From Desulfovibrio oxyclinae DSM 11498 (lineage in GTDB: Bacteria > Desulfobacterota > Desulfovibrionia > Desulfovibrionales > Desulfovibrionaceae), in assembly GCF_000375485.1 (NCBI RefSeq), contig NZ_AQXE01000001.1, forward strand, positions 141,573 through 205,572: 64,000 bases of DNA, read 5' to 3'. This document shows, in pieces, positions 34,709 through 42,948 of this stretch. A model generated the notes under the pieces. It ran no database searches. It had not been told where the DNA came from and saw only the letters and a program-made list of their open reading frames with translations. Made by a program: the position numbers and the translations under genes. Position 1 is the first letter of the stretch. Each line of letters starts with the position of its first letter.

Positions 34709-35227
34709 TTAATATTCTATTCCGAGCTCCTCGCAACGCTGACGGATGCGTTCCATTGTCGCCGTCATGAGCGGCGCGCTCACCCGCTGCATTTCCTCGG
34801 CCATCTGACGGTACATCTTTCCCTGAAGGGTCACCTGCTTGCGCCAGACCGGAGATTCGTAAATCTCGATGAGCTTTTCTATCTCCTGCGTGGTGAAGTT
34901 GCGGTCGTACATGTCGGTGAGCATATCCATGGTCACGTCCATGAGCTGGTTGAACAGTGACTGCACTTCCTTGTTGATGGCTTCTCTGGCCTCCTCGCTC
35001 AGGTCGGGATGCGTCCGGCGGATTTTGGCCATGACGCCGTCGATGTTCGGCCCGACAAGCGAAGGAAGGGAATTGGTCACGCCGTTGAGTTCAAGCATGT
35101 GGACGATCTTTTCGCGTTTGTCCTTGTCGGTGCCGGAGTCGGTGGTCGCATGAGAGGGAGTCGCGAATACCAGTGCGAGCAGGACCGCCATGGCGGCGGC
35201 GAAGTGGGTGCGGGGGTTACGGAGCAA
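34709..35227 (-). CDS. DUF2059 secreted protein, copy 2
   Basis: A 172-residue protein with a signal peptide (AAAMAVLLALVFATPSHA). The C-terminal DUF2059 domain contains NFTTQEIEKLIEIYESPVWRKQ, the Y-x-S-P hallmark. TTG at 35227 is chosen because AGGAGG lies six bases upstream; the gene then overlaps its neighbour by 11 bases. It is a paralogue of the preceding gene. Both are probably periplasmic and of unknown function, placed in the middle of an rnf operon. Confidence 0.78.
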   Translation of the reverse strand: MLRNPRTHFAAAMAVLLALVFATPSHATTDSGTDKDKREKIVHMLELNGVTNSLPSLVGPNIDGVMAKIRRTHPDLSEEAREAINKEVQSLFNQLMDVTMDMLTDMYDRNFTTQEIEKLIEIYESPVWRKQVTLQGKMYRQMAEEMQRVSAPLMTATMERIRQRCEELGIEY

Positions 35228-35732
35228 GGCCTTCCTCCTGAAGTCTGTTTTGGATTCGTTGGTCCGCCTGCTGGGCAAAGGCGTTTGCCCAGCCGCGGGC
35301 GAGTATCATTCCTTCCTGTGAAATCTCCTGTCGTTTGCCGCGGAGCTTTGTCCAGGTGGGGGACGAGTAGAACTGTAGCAGGACATTCACGTCCCGTTGT
35401 GTCAGGTGCGGCAGCCACGCTTCGGCCATCATGTCGGCCAGTTTCGGCAGGGCGCTGTTCAGTTCGGCCTGCATCTCCTGCTGGACGATCTCGGCCACGC
35501 GCTCCGCCCTGTCGGGATTGGCCTCGGAGTATCGCTCCTTGGCCATGGCGTGCATTTTGCGCACGATGAGCCGCACGTTGTCCAGTTCGCCCGAGAGTTG
35601 CAGGATGCGGATCACGTCCTGCCGGTCAGGCGTGTTGGCGCCGTCGGCATCCACCTCCGCCGCCTGGAGCGGCAGCGGGGCAAGGCAGAGCGCCAGAAAG
35701 AGAGCCGTAAAGACGAAAATCGGTTGTTTCAT
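35217..35732 (-). CDS. DUF2059 secreted protein, copy 1
   Basis: A 171-residue protein with a clear signal peptide (MKQPIFVFTALFLALCLAPL, cleavage after LQA-A). The DUF2059 hallmark is seen in HLTQRDVNVLLQFYSSPTWTKL. ATG at 35732 follows rnfE by 7 bases, so it is in the rnf transcript. The paired copies could help assembly of the membrane complex or its cytochrome, but this is only inferred from position. Confidence 0.8.
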   Translation of the reverse strand: MKQPIFVFTALFLALCLAPLPLQAAEVDADGANTPDRQDVIRILQLSGELDNVRLIVRKMHAMAKERYSEANPDRAERVAEIVQQEMQAELNSALPKLADMMAEAWLPHLTQRDVNVLLQFYSSPTWTKLRGKRQEISQEGMILARGWANAFAQQADQRIQNRLQEEGLAP

Positions 35733-35739
35733 GCGTGTC

Positions 35740-36414
35740 CTATCTGACCTGCTTGTTGCACATGCCGCAGGTCTTGCAGTCGTGTTTGGGGCCTTCCACG
35801 GCATCCAGCCCGCGAATGCCGCGCTGCCAGTTGGTCAGCGTATTCATGGCCCCCAGTACCAGCCCGAGGCACACGAATGCGCCCGGAGCCTCGATCATGA
35901 AGGAAAACGGTTCGAAGCCGCTCCACATGACGTCATTGCCGAAAAGGGTTCCGTAGCCGAAAGTTTCCCGGAGCGCACCAAGAAAGGTCAGGGACGCCGC
36001 GAATCCGAGGCCCATGCCGAAGCCGTCGGCTGCGGAATAGAGTACGGTGTTGCGCGATGCGAACGCCTCGGCCCGGCCAAGGATGATGCAGTTGACCACG
36101 ATCAGCGGCACGAAGATGCCGAGCTGTTGGTAGAGCGGGTAGGCAAAGGCCTGCATGAGCAACTCCACGCAGACCACCAGTGATGCCGCCACCACGATGA
36201 AACAGGCGATGCGCACTTTGTCCGGGATGAAATTCCTGAGCATGGAAACGAAGACGTTGGACATGGTCAGCACGAAGATGACGGCCAGCCCCATGCCGAG
36301 GCCGTTGTCCGCCGTCTTGGTCACCGCCAGCGTGGGGCAGAGGCCCAGAACCACCCGGAACGGCGGAAGTTCGTCCCAGAGTCCTTTCGAGAATTCCTGC
36401 CAGAGTGTACCCAT
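35740..36414 (-). CDS. rnfE: Electron transport complex protein RnfE (cluster 1)
   Basis: A 224-residue membrane protein, homologous to NqrD, with six helices. The family start ELPPFRVVLGLCPTLAVT has the conserved LCP cysteine, and VNCIILGRAEAFAS is also conserved. After the last helix it has a tail with CKTCGMC, a C-x2-C-x2-C motif outside the conserved core. It lies 9 bases after rnfG. Confidence 0.95.
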   Translation of the reverse strand: MGTLWQEFSKGLWDELPPFRVVLGLCPTLAVTKTADNGLGMGLAVIFVLTMSNVFVSMLRNFIPDKVRIACFIVVAASLVVCVELLMQAFAYPLYQQLGIFVPLIVVNCIILGRAEAFASRNTVLYSAADGFGMGLGFAASLTFLGALRETFGYGTLFGNDVMWSGFEPFSFMIEAPGAFVCLGLVLGAMNTLTNWQRGIRGLDAVEGPKHDCKTCGMCNKQVR

Positions 36415-36423
36415 GCGATTCTC

Positions 36424-37014
36424 CTAGGAGCCGAAGGCCGCCGGTATCCGGTCCTTGATCTTGTGATAGACCTTGATGGCCTGATTCACCGCACCAACCG
36501 TGCCCGTGGAGGACACCGTCGCGCCGGAGACCGCGTCTATGTTGCCGCCCGTGGCCTTGAGCGCGAGTCCTTCCAGCGGGTGATGTCTGAACTGTTCGCG
36601 GAAGTCGGGTTCGGTGATGCGTGACCCCACGCCCGGCGTCTCCTTCATGGTGGTTACGCCGATCCCGGCCAGCTCTGCGCCGTTGTCGCCGCCGACCTTG
36701 AAGCCTACCATGATGCCCAGATCCCCGCCGAAGCCTTTTCCGATGGACTGGAAGGCAACCCCGGTGAGCTGTCCGTTCTTTTTTGCCGGAAACACAAGCA
36801 CGTCGTCGCCGTCGCCGGTCTCTATCCGCTTCCTGTCCCGGACCGGATTATTATCGATGTCCCGGAATATCTGGCTCAGGGCCGGGCCCTGCACGTAGGT
36901 CAGCTCCTGTTCCACCACGTAAGGTTCGGTCACATCACGCAGGCTGGCCAGCGTCAGGCCCGAGGCGCCGCAGATGAGCGAAAGGACGAAGACCATGCGG
37001 ATCATTTCCTTCAT
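36424..37014 (-). CDS. rnfG: Electron transport complex protein RnfG (cluster 1)
   Basis: A 196-residue protein with an N-terminal membrane anchor (MIRMVFVLSLICGASGLTLA) and an FMN-binding domain. The flavinylation motif is DAVSGATVSST, where the threonine receives FMN covalently from ApbE; ETPGVGSRI is also typical. ATG at 37014 has AGGAGG upstream and overlaps the rnfD stop. There is no apbE in this cluster, so the ApbE of cluster 2 probably serves both. Confidence 0.94.
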   Translation of the reverse strand: MKEMIRMVFVLSLICGASGLTLASLRDVTEPYVVEQELTYVQGPALSQIFRDIDNNPVRDRKRIETGDGDDVLVFPAKKNGQLTGVAFQSIGKGFGGDLGIMVGFKVGGDNGAELAGIGVTTMKETPGVGSRITEPDFREQFRHHPLEGLALKATGGNIDAVSGATVSSTGTVGAVNQAIKVYHKIKDRIPAAFGS

Positions 37015-37976
37015 GCGGCCGGCCTCCTTGCGCCGAAAGGTTTCGGAGCGATGCGGTCCAGCAGCGGCGTGGCGAGCTGGGCCAGTATCAGCGCGAATGG
37101 AACGGCGTCCGGATAAACGCCGTAGACCCGTATCAGCATGGTCAGGATGCCCCCGAGAAGACCGAAAAGCAGCATGGGGACCGGTGTGACCGGTGAGGGG
37201 GCCGGATCGGTGGCAAGAAAGAATGCGCCGAACATAGTGCCGCCGCCGAGGATGTGGAACAGCGGCGAGGCCTGTTCGCCCGGATACGCCCACTGGAAGA
37301 TGAGGGCTGCGCCTGCCACGCCGAGCAGGTAGCCGAAAGGAATCTCGGGTCGGGCGATGCGCCGGAAGATGAGGTACAGGCCACCGATCAGCACCGCGCC
37401 GGTTTGCGCCGCACCAAGTCCCCCCAACTGGTCGCCCAGCATCATGGACTTGAGGGGGATGTCCGAAACGGCTTCGAGGCCGAAGAATTTGAGTTCATGC
37501 AGGGGCGCGCGCAGGGGGGTGTCCAGCATGGTCGTGTAAGCGTCCATATACCCGCCCCAGGAGATGCGGCAGGAGGCCCAGCCCACCAGCGCGGCTCCCA
37601 GTGGGTTGCCGCCGTTGCCGCCGAAGATCATCTTGCCGATGGTGATGGTCACCACCGCCCCCATTGCTACCAGCCACCACGGGGCAGAGGCCGGGAGCAG
37701 GAAGGCGAAGAACAGTCCCGAGAGGGCGGCCGTGTAGTCATCCACCTGGCTTTCCCGTTTGACGACCCGCCAGCAGATCGCCTCCGTGATGACGGACACC
37801 GCACAGGCCAGCGCCATGACGCGCACTGCGGGCATGCCGAAATGCCATGTCGCCATGACCGCCGCAGGCAGCAGGGCGACAAAGGTTTCAAGGGTCATGC
37901 CTTTGAATGTTCTTCCGTTGTGCACATGCGGCGGTTCGGCCACAGTGAGCAGAGTGTCCGGCTGGTTGATCATCAT
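37011..37976 (-). CDS. rnfD: Electron transport complex protein RnfD (cluster 1)
   Basis: A 321-residue, multi-span membrane protein. The conserved segment GGGTMFGAFFLATDPAPSPV includes the threonine used for FMN binding in RnfD/NqrB, and GGNGGNPLGAALVGW is the conserved Asn-rich loop. The start ATG at 37976 overlaps the rnfC stop. A much longer open frame upstream is not supported. Confidence 0.95.
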   Translation of the reverse strand: MMINQPDTLLTVAEPPHVHNGRTFKGMTLETFVALLPAAVMATWHFGMPAVRVMALACAVSVITEAICWRVVKRESQVDDYTAALSGLFFAFLLPASAPWWLVAMGAVVTITIGKMIFGGNGGNPLGAALVGWASCRISWGGYMDAYTTMLDTPLRAPLHELKFFGLEAVSDIPLKSMMLGDQLGGLGAAQTGAVLIGGLYLIFRRIARPEIPFGYLLGVAGAALIFQWAYPGEQASPLFHILGGGTMFGAFFLATDPAPSPVTPVPMLLFGLLGGILTMLIRVYGVYPDAVPFALILAQLATPLLDRIAPKPFGARRPAA

Positions 37977-39139
37977 GCCGGGGCCTCCAGTATTTCGCAT
38001 TGTCCCTTCTGAAGGTTGATCTCGTGTTTGGCGTGGCGGATGTACTGAAGCAGCGGGCGTCTGACAGGGCAGAAGTAGCCGCAGATGCCGCACTCGATGC
38101 AGGAGAACACTCCGTACGCTTCGCAACGCTCGTAGAGTTTGAACTCGGAAGCACGGCTCACGAGGTCCGGTCGGATGCGTGAGGGGCACCGTCTTGAGCA
38201 CTCGCCGCAGCCGACGCATGAAGCGTCGCGCGTCGGCGGAAAAAGACCTTCCGGAATGACATGCACCGCACTGGTATTCTTGTCGGTTCCCTGTTCCAGC
38301 CGTGATACGGCCGTGCCGGTGAGCAGGCCGCCGAACACGACTCTGTCGCCTTCGGACGCCTTCGTCTGCCCCTCGGCAAGCAGGTGTTCCGCCGGAGTGC
38401 CTACGGGAACCATCACGGTACGGTTGCCCATTTGACAGACGGTGTGCGTGAACGGACGTCCGGATTCTGCCATGCGGCCCACGATATACAGGTCTTCGAG
38501 CGAAACAATGCACGCTGAGCTTGGGCGTCCTCCCGGAACGGTTTCTTCTCCCGTCACGGAAAGCAGCACCATGGGCGCCATACCGTATGGATGTCTTGCC
38601 GGGACAAAGTGCACGGTGCTGTCGGCAAAGGCGAGTACGCGGGTTCCCTTGGCCGCCGCGAGGACCGTCTTGGCGGGGCGGACCACTTTCTTGATGATGT
38701 CCAGGCCGTTTTCCAGCGCTTTGCGCTGGTCGTTCATGAGCGGAAAAACCGTATCATGCCCCGGTTCCCGGGGGACGTTGTTGATTATGAGCAGCCGTGA
38801 CGGATAGATATGGGCCGTATTCATGCCCATCGTCGCCAGCCAGTCGCGCAAGGCGGAGTCATCGTCAGGGGGGTGAATCCGCTCGGAAACTTCTTTGCCT
38901 CCGGTCTCCAGCGTAATTGACTCGTCGTGCACTGATATGATTTTCCCCGCATATGCGGAATGCATGTCCCCAACACCCGAACGCGTGGAACGGGCGATGC
39001 GCTGGTCGGCGGCCACCTCATCACCCTGATTCACGAGCGGTTCATGGCACTCCAACACTATGCGAAGCTGGTGCGGTACTCCGATGGTGCCGAGCGGGCC
39101 GGCCTCAAGTGTGCCGAGACGAAAATCGTGTCTGTACAT
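37973..39139 (-). CDS. rnfC: Electron transport complex protein RnfC (cluster 1)
   Basis: A 388-residue peripheral subunit. It has the RnfC N-terminal sandwich-hybrid fold, the central nucleotide/FMN-binding part and two C-terminal [4Fe-4S] sites, CVGCGECSRRCP and CIECGICGYFCP. RnfC is the NAD-facing subunit of the complex. It is shorter than enterobacterial RnfC, as is common in Desulfovibrio. It begins 12 bases after the cytochrome gene. Confidence 0.94.
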   Translation of the reverse strand: MYRHDFRLGTLEAGPLGTIGVPHQLRIVLECHEPLVNQGDEVAADQRIARSTRSGVGDMHSAYAGKIISVHDESITLETGGKEVSERIHPPDDDSALRDWLATMGMNTAHIYPSRLLIINNVPREPGHDTVFPLMNDQRKALENGLDIIKKVVRPAKTVLAAAKGTRVLAFADSTVHFVPARHPYGMAPMVLLSVTGEETVPGGRPSSACIVSLEDLYIVGRMAESGRPFTHTVCQMGNRTVMVPVGTPAEHLLAEGQTKASEGDRVVFGGLLTGTAVSRLEQGTDKNTSAVHVIPEGLFPPTRDASCVGCGECSRRCPSRIRPDLVSRASEFKLYERCEAYGVFSCIECGICGYFCPVRRPLLQYIRHAKHEINLQKGQCEILEAPA

Positions 39140-39151
39140 ATCCCCTGTCCG

Positions 39152-39895
39152 TCACTGGTTGATATGGCACTGGTAGCAGGCGTCCTCGCCGTACGGGCCT
39201 GCTCCGAAGCGTTCATGGCAACCCATGCATCGTTCATGAAAGGCCGCGACGCGGGCCGGAATCGAGTTGGAAACCGGGTCCCTGTGGCAGTCCGAGCATG
39301 GAGTGAAGGTGATCATCTCCGGAGAAACGACCTTTCGTGTATGGCAGTAACCGCATTTGCGGTAGCCGTTTCTCAGCTTGTCCTCATGGCACTGGGCGCA
39401 ACGCTCGTGCGCAGCGTTCATGAGCGAAGGCTTTTCCGAACCCTCTGGCCCGTGGCAGTTGGCGCAACGTTGCGGTTCGTCTTCTATTTCCGGGCCGTGA
39501 TGGCAGTCGGTACAGTCGTAAGCGTAGTCATCTATGTGACCCTGATGGTCGAAGGGGGAGATGTCCGCCCGGGCATGGTGGCAGCTGGCGCACTGGCGGC
39601 GCGGCATCTGCATTTCGCTGTGCTGTTCAAGGTATTCGGGGCTGAATTTGGAAGGGTGGCAGTCCGTGCAGCGCGGGGGATTCGGATCGCTGCCGCTGGT
39701 GTGGTGGCAGTCGCCGCAAGCGATATCGTAATCGTCCAGATGCTTCTGATGGGCGAAAAGGACATTGCCGCCCTTCGTCTCAAGAAGGATCTTCACGGGC
39801 GGCGATTCGGTCTCCGCCGGAGTGACGTAGCCGACCACCGAGACCGCGAGCAGGATCAGGGCGATAACGGTTATCGGTATATAGCGTTTCCGCAA
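39152..39895 (-). CDS. Decahaem cytochrome c of rnf cluster 1
   Basis: A 247-residue protein with one N-terminal membrane anchor (IPITVIALILLAVSVVGYV) and ten CxxCH haem sites, from CGDCH to CYQCH. It should sit on the periplasmic face and exchange electrons with the Rnf complex, as in other Desulfovibrio. The first three and last two haem segments align with the pentahaem protein of cluster 2 (shared GAGPYGEDACYQCH). The extra five haems in the middle look like an internal duplication, since HIDDYAYDCTDCHH resembles HLDDYDIACGDCHH. Confidence 0.93.
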   Translation of the reverse strand: MRKRYIPITVIALILLAVSVVGYVTPAETESPPVKILLETKGGNVLFAHQKHLDDYDIACGDCHHTSGSDPNPPRCTDCHPSKFSPEYLEQHSEMQMPRRQCASCHHARADISPFDHQGHIDDYAYDCTDCHHGPEIEDEPQRCANCHGPEGSEKPSLMNAAHERCAQCHEDKLRNGYRKCGYCHTRKVVSPEMITFTPCSDCHRDPVSNSIPARVAAFHERCMGCHERFGAGPYGEDACYQCHINQ

Positions 39896-40162
39896 GTATG
39901 TACCCCCGAGTAGAAATTCTTAATACTACTGTGTAGCGAAAATCATGGAGTTCCGTCCACCTCTTTCCCGGATTCATTCGCTTCTTCGCATTATTTCCTG
40001 CTTAGAGGAGTCTTTCGGTTACACGAAGAATCTCTGCCATGGGGCACGAAAACCGTCGTAGCGAATGCCTTAATCGGGTGCTTGGTGACATCGCTTTGTC
40101 AAAAAAAGGGGGCAGCCCTTGTGTTGCAACTCGGGTTGCGAAAGGGTGTGAGGGGGGATGTC

Positions 40163-40480
40163 TCAGCGACGGGAAGAGAAGGCGCCGGTAACGGCCCATG
40201 CAGCACAGGATCCCGCGCCCAGCCACCAGAGCGCCTCGGCCAGCTTCACGGATTGGAGCAGGTAGAGCAGTTTTACGAACCATGTCAGGGACAGCTGTGT
40301 GGCCAGTGCAATCAGGTCCACTTCGGCGAACCGGGCGAAGTCCATCAGCGTAATCCACTCCCAGCCGTCGCTGCCGAGGCTCATGACTGCCTGCAGCCCA
40401 AGAACCAGAAGGCAGGCCGTCCAACTCAATATGCAAAGGAATCGAAACATCACGTGAATACTGAACCTTTTTGCCATCAT
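40163..40480 (-). CDS. Small predicted membrane protein
   Basis: A 105-residue protein with about three hydrophobic helices (MFRLCILSW-like start, LIALATQLSLTWFVKLLYLL, LWWLGAGSCAAWAVTGAF). Two adjacent ATG codons (40480 and 40477) are possible; no good ribosome-binding site is visible. Longer upstream reading is not supported. No family is recognised. It lies between rnf cluster 1 and a divergent PilZ gene. Confidence 0.55.
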   Translation of the reverse strand: MMAKRFSIHVMFRFLCILSWTACLLVLGLQAVMSLGSDGWEWITLMDFARFAEVDLIALATQLSLTWFVKLLYLLQSVKLAEALWWLGAGSCAAWAVTGAFSSRR

Positions 40481-40555
40481 GTGCAATTTGTCTTTTCCAT
40501 AATTGCCCAGCCCGGCTTGAATTGCTAGTGTGAACGCAAAGAGTGAGGGGTAGGT

Positions 40556-41176
40556 ATGCAGTTGGCCGTCGGAGACAGGGCCCTGTTCGAATTTCCGCCC
40601 TTGGGCGACAGGTTCGTGGGTGTGGTAACCGAAAGCGACCCGGAAAGCGGGATCGTGGCCTATGTTTCGACGCCTGTCTATGCTGCCGGAAGAATTCTCG
40701 CCAATGCCCCCGTCATTGTCCTTTTTGCACGTGAGGGACGCCTGTTGGGCTTTCGGGCCCGTGTAGAAGAGTCGCACTACGGTTCCGGAACAACGGTGCG
40801 CCTTCTACCCAAAGGATATCCTGAAGACATGGACGTCCGCAGTGAACCGAGGGCCATGTGCTCTTTCCCGGCCACGCTGACGAACGGAAAGGACGCGCAC
40901 GCCGGGTTTCTCGTGGATATGAGCACCTCGGCGGCACGTATGCGCCTGAATCCTGATGAAGAGATTCCCGAAGTGGGCGCTCATGCCGTGCTTCGCTTCC
41001 GGGTCTTCGGTGCCGGGGACGAGTACGAAGTGTCGTGCAGTGTCTACCGGCGCTTTGTAAAGGAGGACGTGCCCCATGCCGTCCTGACGTTCGACGACCC
41101 GGCAGAGGACTTCCGCCGGGCCGTCGCCGAGTATATCGAGTATCAGCGCCAGGCAGGCGCCCTCAATCCTATTTGA
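40556..41176 (+). CDS. PilZ-domain protein (YcgR-like)
   Basis: A 206-residue protein with an N-terminal YcgR-N-like domain (GDRALFEFPPLGDRFVG) and a C-terminal PilZ domain. The cyclic-di-GMP site is seen as RSEPR and DMSTSAARM. The usual D-x-S-x-x-G has Ala in place of Gly, and the arginine motif is intact. It probably tunes motility or surface behaviour. It converges on the thioredoxin-reductase-like gene with an 8-base overlap. Confidence 0.85.
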   Translation: MQLAVGDRALFEFPPLGDRFVGVVTESDPESGIVAYVSTPVYAAGRILANAPVIVLFAREGRLLGFRARVEESHYGSGTTVRLLPKGYPEDMDVRSEPRAMCSFPATLTNGKDAHAGFLVDMSTSAARMRLNPDEEIPEVGAHAVLRFRVFGAGDEYEVSCSVYRRFVKEDVPHAVLTFDDPAEDFRRAVAEYIEYQRQAGALNPI

Positions 41177-42074
41177 ACTGCTTTGCGTGGGCTGCGGCAG
41201 AGACACCCGCCACACAGCCTTCACCAACGGCCTTGGCCATCTGCAGCGGGGGACCGGTGATGTCCCCGGCAGCGAAGATGCCCTTGACGTTCGTGCGCTG
41301 CTTGCGGTCCACGTCCACGTAACGCATGGATTCGTCCATGGTCAGGCCGAGGCTTGCCGCCAGTTCGAGTACGCCCTTGGCGCCAAGCTCGATGAACACC
41401 CCGGCGCAATCGAGCTTTTCGCCATCGTCGAGGGTCACGCCCGTAACGGCATGTTCGCCTTCGATCTTTTCGATGGAACGGCCCTCGTGCATGATGACGC
41501 CGGCATCCACGAGCCGCAGCCGCAGTTTGTCGCTCACGTCAAGCTCGTTGCAGATCAGATGGGTCTCCGATGCGTGATGGCTGAGGGTCACGGCCCCGCC
41601 GGCCGCGGCGCTGCGGCAGCCGGCCACCACTACGACTTCGTTCTTGAAAAAGCCTGCGTCGCAGTCCGCGCAGTAGCTCACGCCCTTTCCGAGCAGTTCC
41701 TTTTCGCCCGGAACCCCAAGCTTGTTGCGCGTGGTGCCGGTGGCGATGATCAGCGATTTGGCCTCGATGATCTCGCCGCTTTCGGTTTCCATGACGATCA
41801 GGTCGCCGTTCTTTTCGACTTTCAGGACGTCTTCGTCGAAGAACTCAGCGCCGAAGGCCTGAGCCTGTTCGCGTCCGGTGCGCAGAATTTCCTCGCCCGA
41901 GACCTTGAACATGCAGCAGTAGTTTTCCACGTGTGCCCAGAAAAGGCTGCTGTCGGCGATGCGGCCCAGCAGCAGGGTGGATGCTTTCTTGCGGGATGCG
42001 TGGATTGCGGCCTGGATCCCTCCGGGACCGGAACCGAGAATGACCACGTCGTATTGTCTGGCGAGTTCGCTCAT
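41169..42074 (-). CDS. Atypical thioredoxin-reductase-like flavoprotein
   Basis: A 301-residue FAD enzyme. The FAD motif GSGPGG (14-19), the dithiol CADC (Cys135 and Cys138) and the C-terminal VKGIFAAGDITGPPLQMAKAVGEG, seen in pieces, are conserved. The NADPH site is not: the usual GGGxxA is AGCRSAAAG (151-159) and the HRRxxxR segment is absent. It therefore probably takes electrons from something other than NADPH. Desulfovibrio species are known to carry such an atypical form next to a standard one. The partner thioredoxin is not in the window. Confidence 0.85.
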   Translation of the reverse strand: MSELARQYDVVILGSGPGGIQAAIHASRKKASTLLLGRIADSSLFWAHVENYCCMFKVSGEEILRTGREQAQAFGAEFFDEDVLKVEKNGDLIVMETESGEIIEAKSLIIATGTTRNKLGVPGEKELLGKGVSYCADCDAGFFKNEVVVVAGCRSAAAGGAVTLSHHASETHLICNELDVSDKLRLRLVDAGVIMHEGRSIEKIEGEHAVTGVTLDDGEKLDCAGVFIELGAKGVLELAASLGLTMDESMRYVDVDRKQRTNVKGIFAAGDITGPPLQMAKAVGEGCVAGVSAAAHAKQFK

Positions 42075-42148
42075 GTGCTACTCCTTTTGTGTTGTCGGGA
42101 ACGCTCAGCAGTCTACCACTTCGCCCATTTTTGGCAACAGGTGACAGG

Positions 42149-42940
42149 TCAGCCCTTTGTGACGAAAGGAACGGAAAGCATACCCGGAAGACGGGAGTAG
42201 CGGACGTTGCGCAGAATGTTCAGTCCGATGGTCATGCCGTCGTGGCCATCGTCGGGCTGGGCCTTGTAGGTGGCGAAGAGATAGTCCCACCACGGCACGC
42301 AGAAACCGTAGTTGCGGTTTGCTTCGCGCATGTCCGTGGAGTGGTGCACACGGTGCATGTCGGGCGTCACCAGAAGCGTGCGCAAGACAGCGTCCAGCCG
42401 CAGCGGCAGCCTGAGGTTGGCGTGATTGAAGAGCGAACAGGCGTTGAGAATGACCTCAAAGGCCACCACAGCGGCGAAAGGGGCTCCGAGCATCGCCACC
42501 AGCGCGCATTTCAGAAGCATTGAAGCGGCAATCTCGATGGGATGGAACCGCACGCCGGTGCTCGTATCAATGTCGAGGTCCGCGTGGTGCATTCGGTGTA
42601 TGCGCCAGAGCGGCCGGATGCGGTGAAAGGCCACGTGCTGCCAGTAGATGGCGAGATCCAGCACAATCAACGAAACTGCGAAGGATATCCAGTATGGTGG
42701 CTGAAGCTGATTCAGCAGCCCCCAGCCGCGATCGGCGGCAACGATGGCGGTGGTGGCCGGAAGGACCGGGAACAGCAGGCGCACCAGCCCGGCGGACAGG
42801 ACCGATATGCCGATGTTGTTGGCGAAGGTGGCAAATTTCGGCTTGCGGGGCGCGCGCCGGGGCCAGATGGTTTCCGCCGCCAGCATAACGAGCAGGACGG
42901 CGAGGAATGATCCGGACCGGAGCAGTGCCTCGGTGCCCAT
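42149..42940 (-). CDS. Sterol desaturase/fatty acid hydroxylase family membrane protein
   Basis: A 263-residue membrane protein with the di-iron histidine boxes HVAFHR, HRMHH, FNHAN and HRVHH in the expected order, between hydrophobic helices. Such enzymes hydroxylate or desaturate lipids using O2. In a strict anaerobe the role is unclear and may concern transient oxygen exposure or another reaction. ATG at 42940 is chosen with GGGGG upstream; it lies 8 bases after the REC-TPR gene. Confidence 0.88.
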   Translation of the reverse strand: MGTEALLRSGSFLAVLLVMLAAETIWPRRAPRKPKFATFANNIGISVLSAGLVRLLFPVLPATTAIVAADRGWGLLNQLQPPYWISFAVSLIVLDLAIYWQHVAFHRIRPLWRIHRMHHADLDIDTSTGVRFHPIEIAASMLLKCALVAMLGAPFAAVVAFEVILNACSLFNHANLRLPLRLDAVLRTLLVTPDMHRVHHSTDMREANRNYGFCVPWWDYLFATYKAQPDDGHDGMTIGLNILRNVRYSRLPGMLSVPFVTKG

Positions 42941-42948
42941 GTGGCCCC

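Noticed and set aside
37977..38513. Long N-terminal extension of RnfD in cluster 1
   Set aside because: It overlaps rnfC on the same strand in another frame and does not resemble RnfD; the ATG at 37976 overlaps the rnfC stop as expected in an operon.
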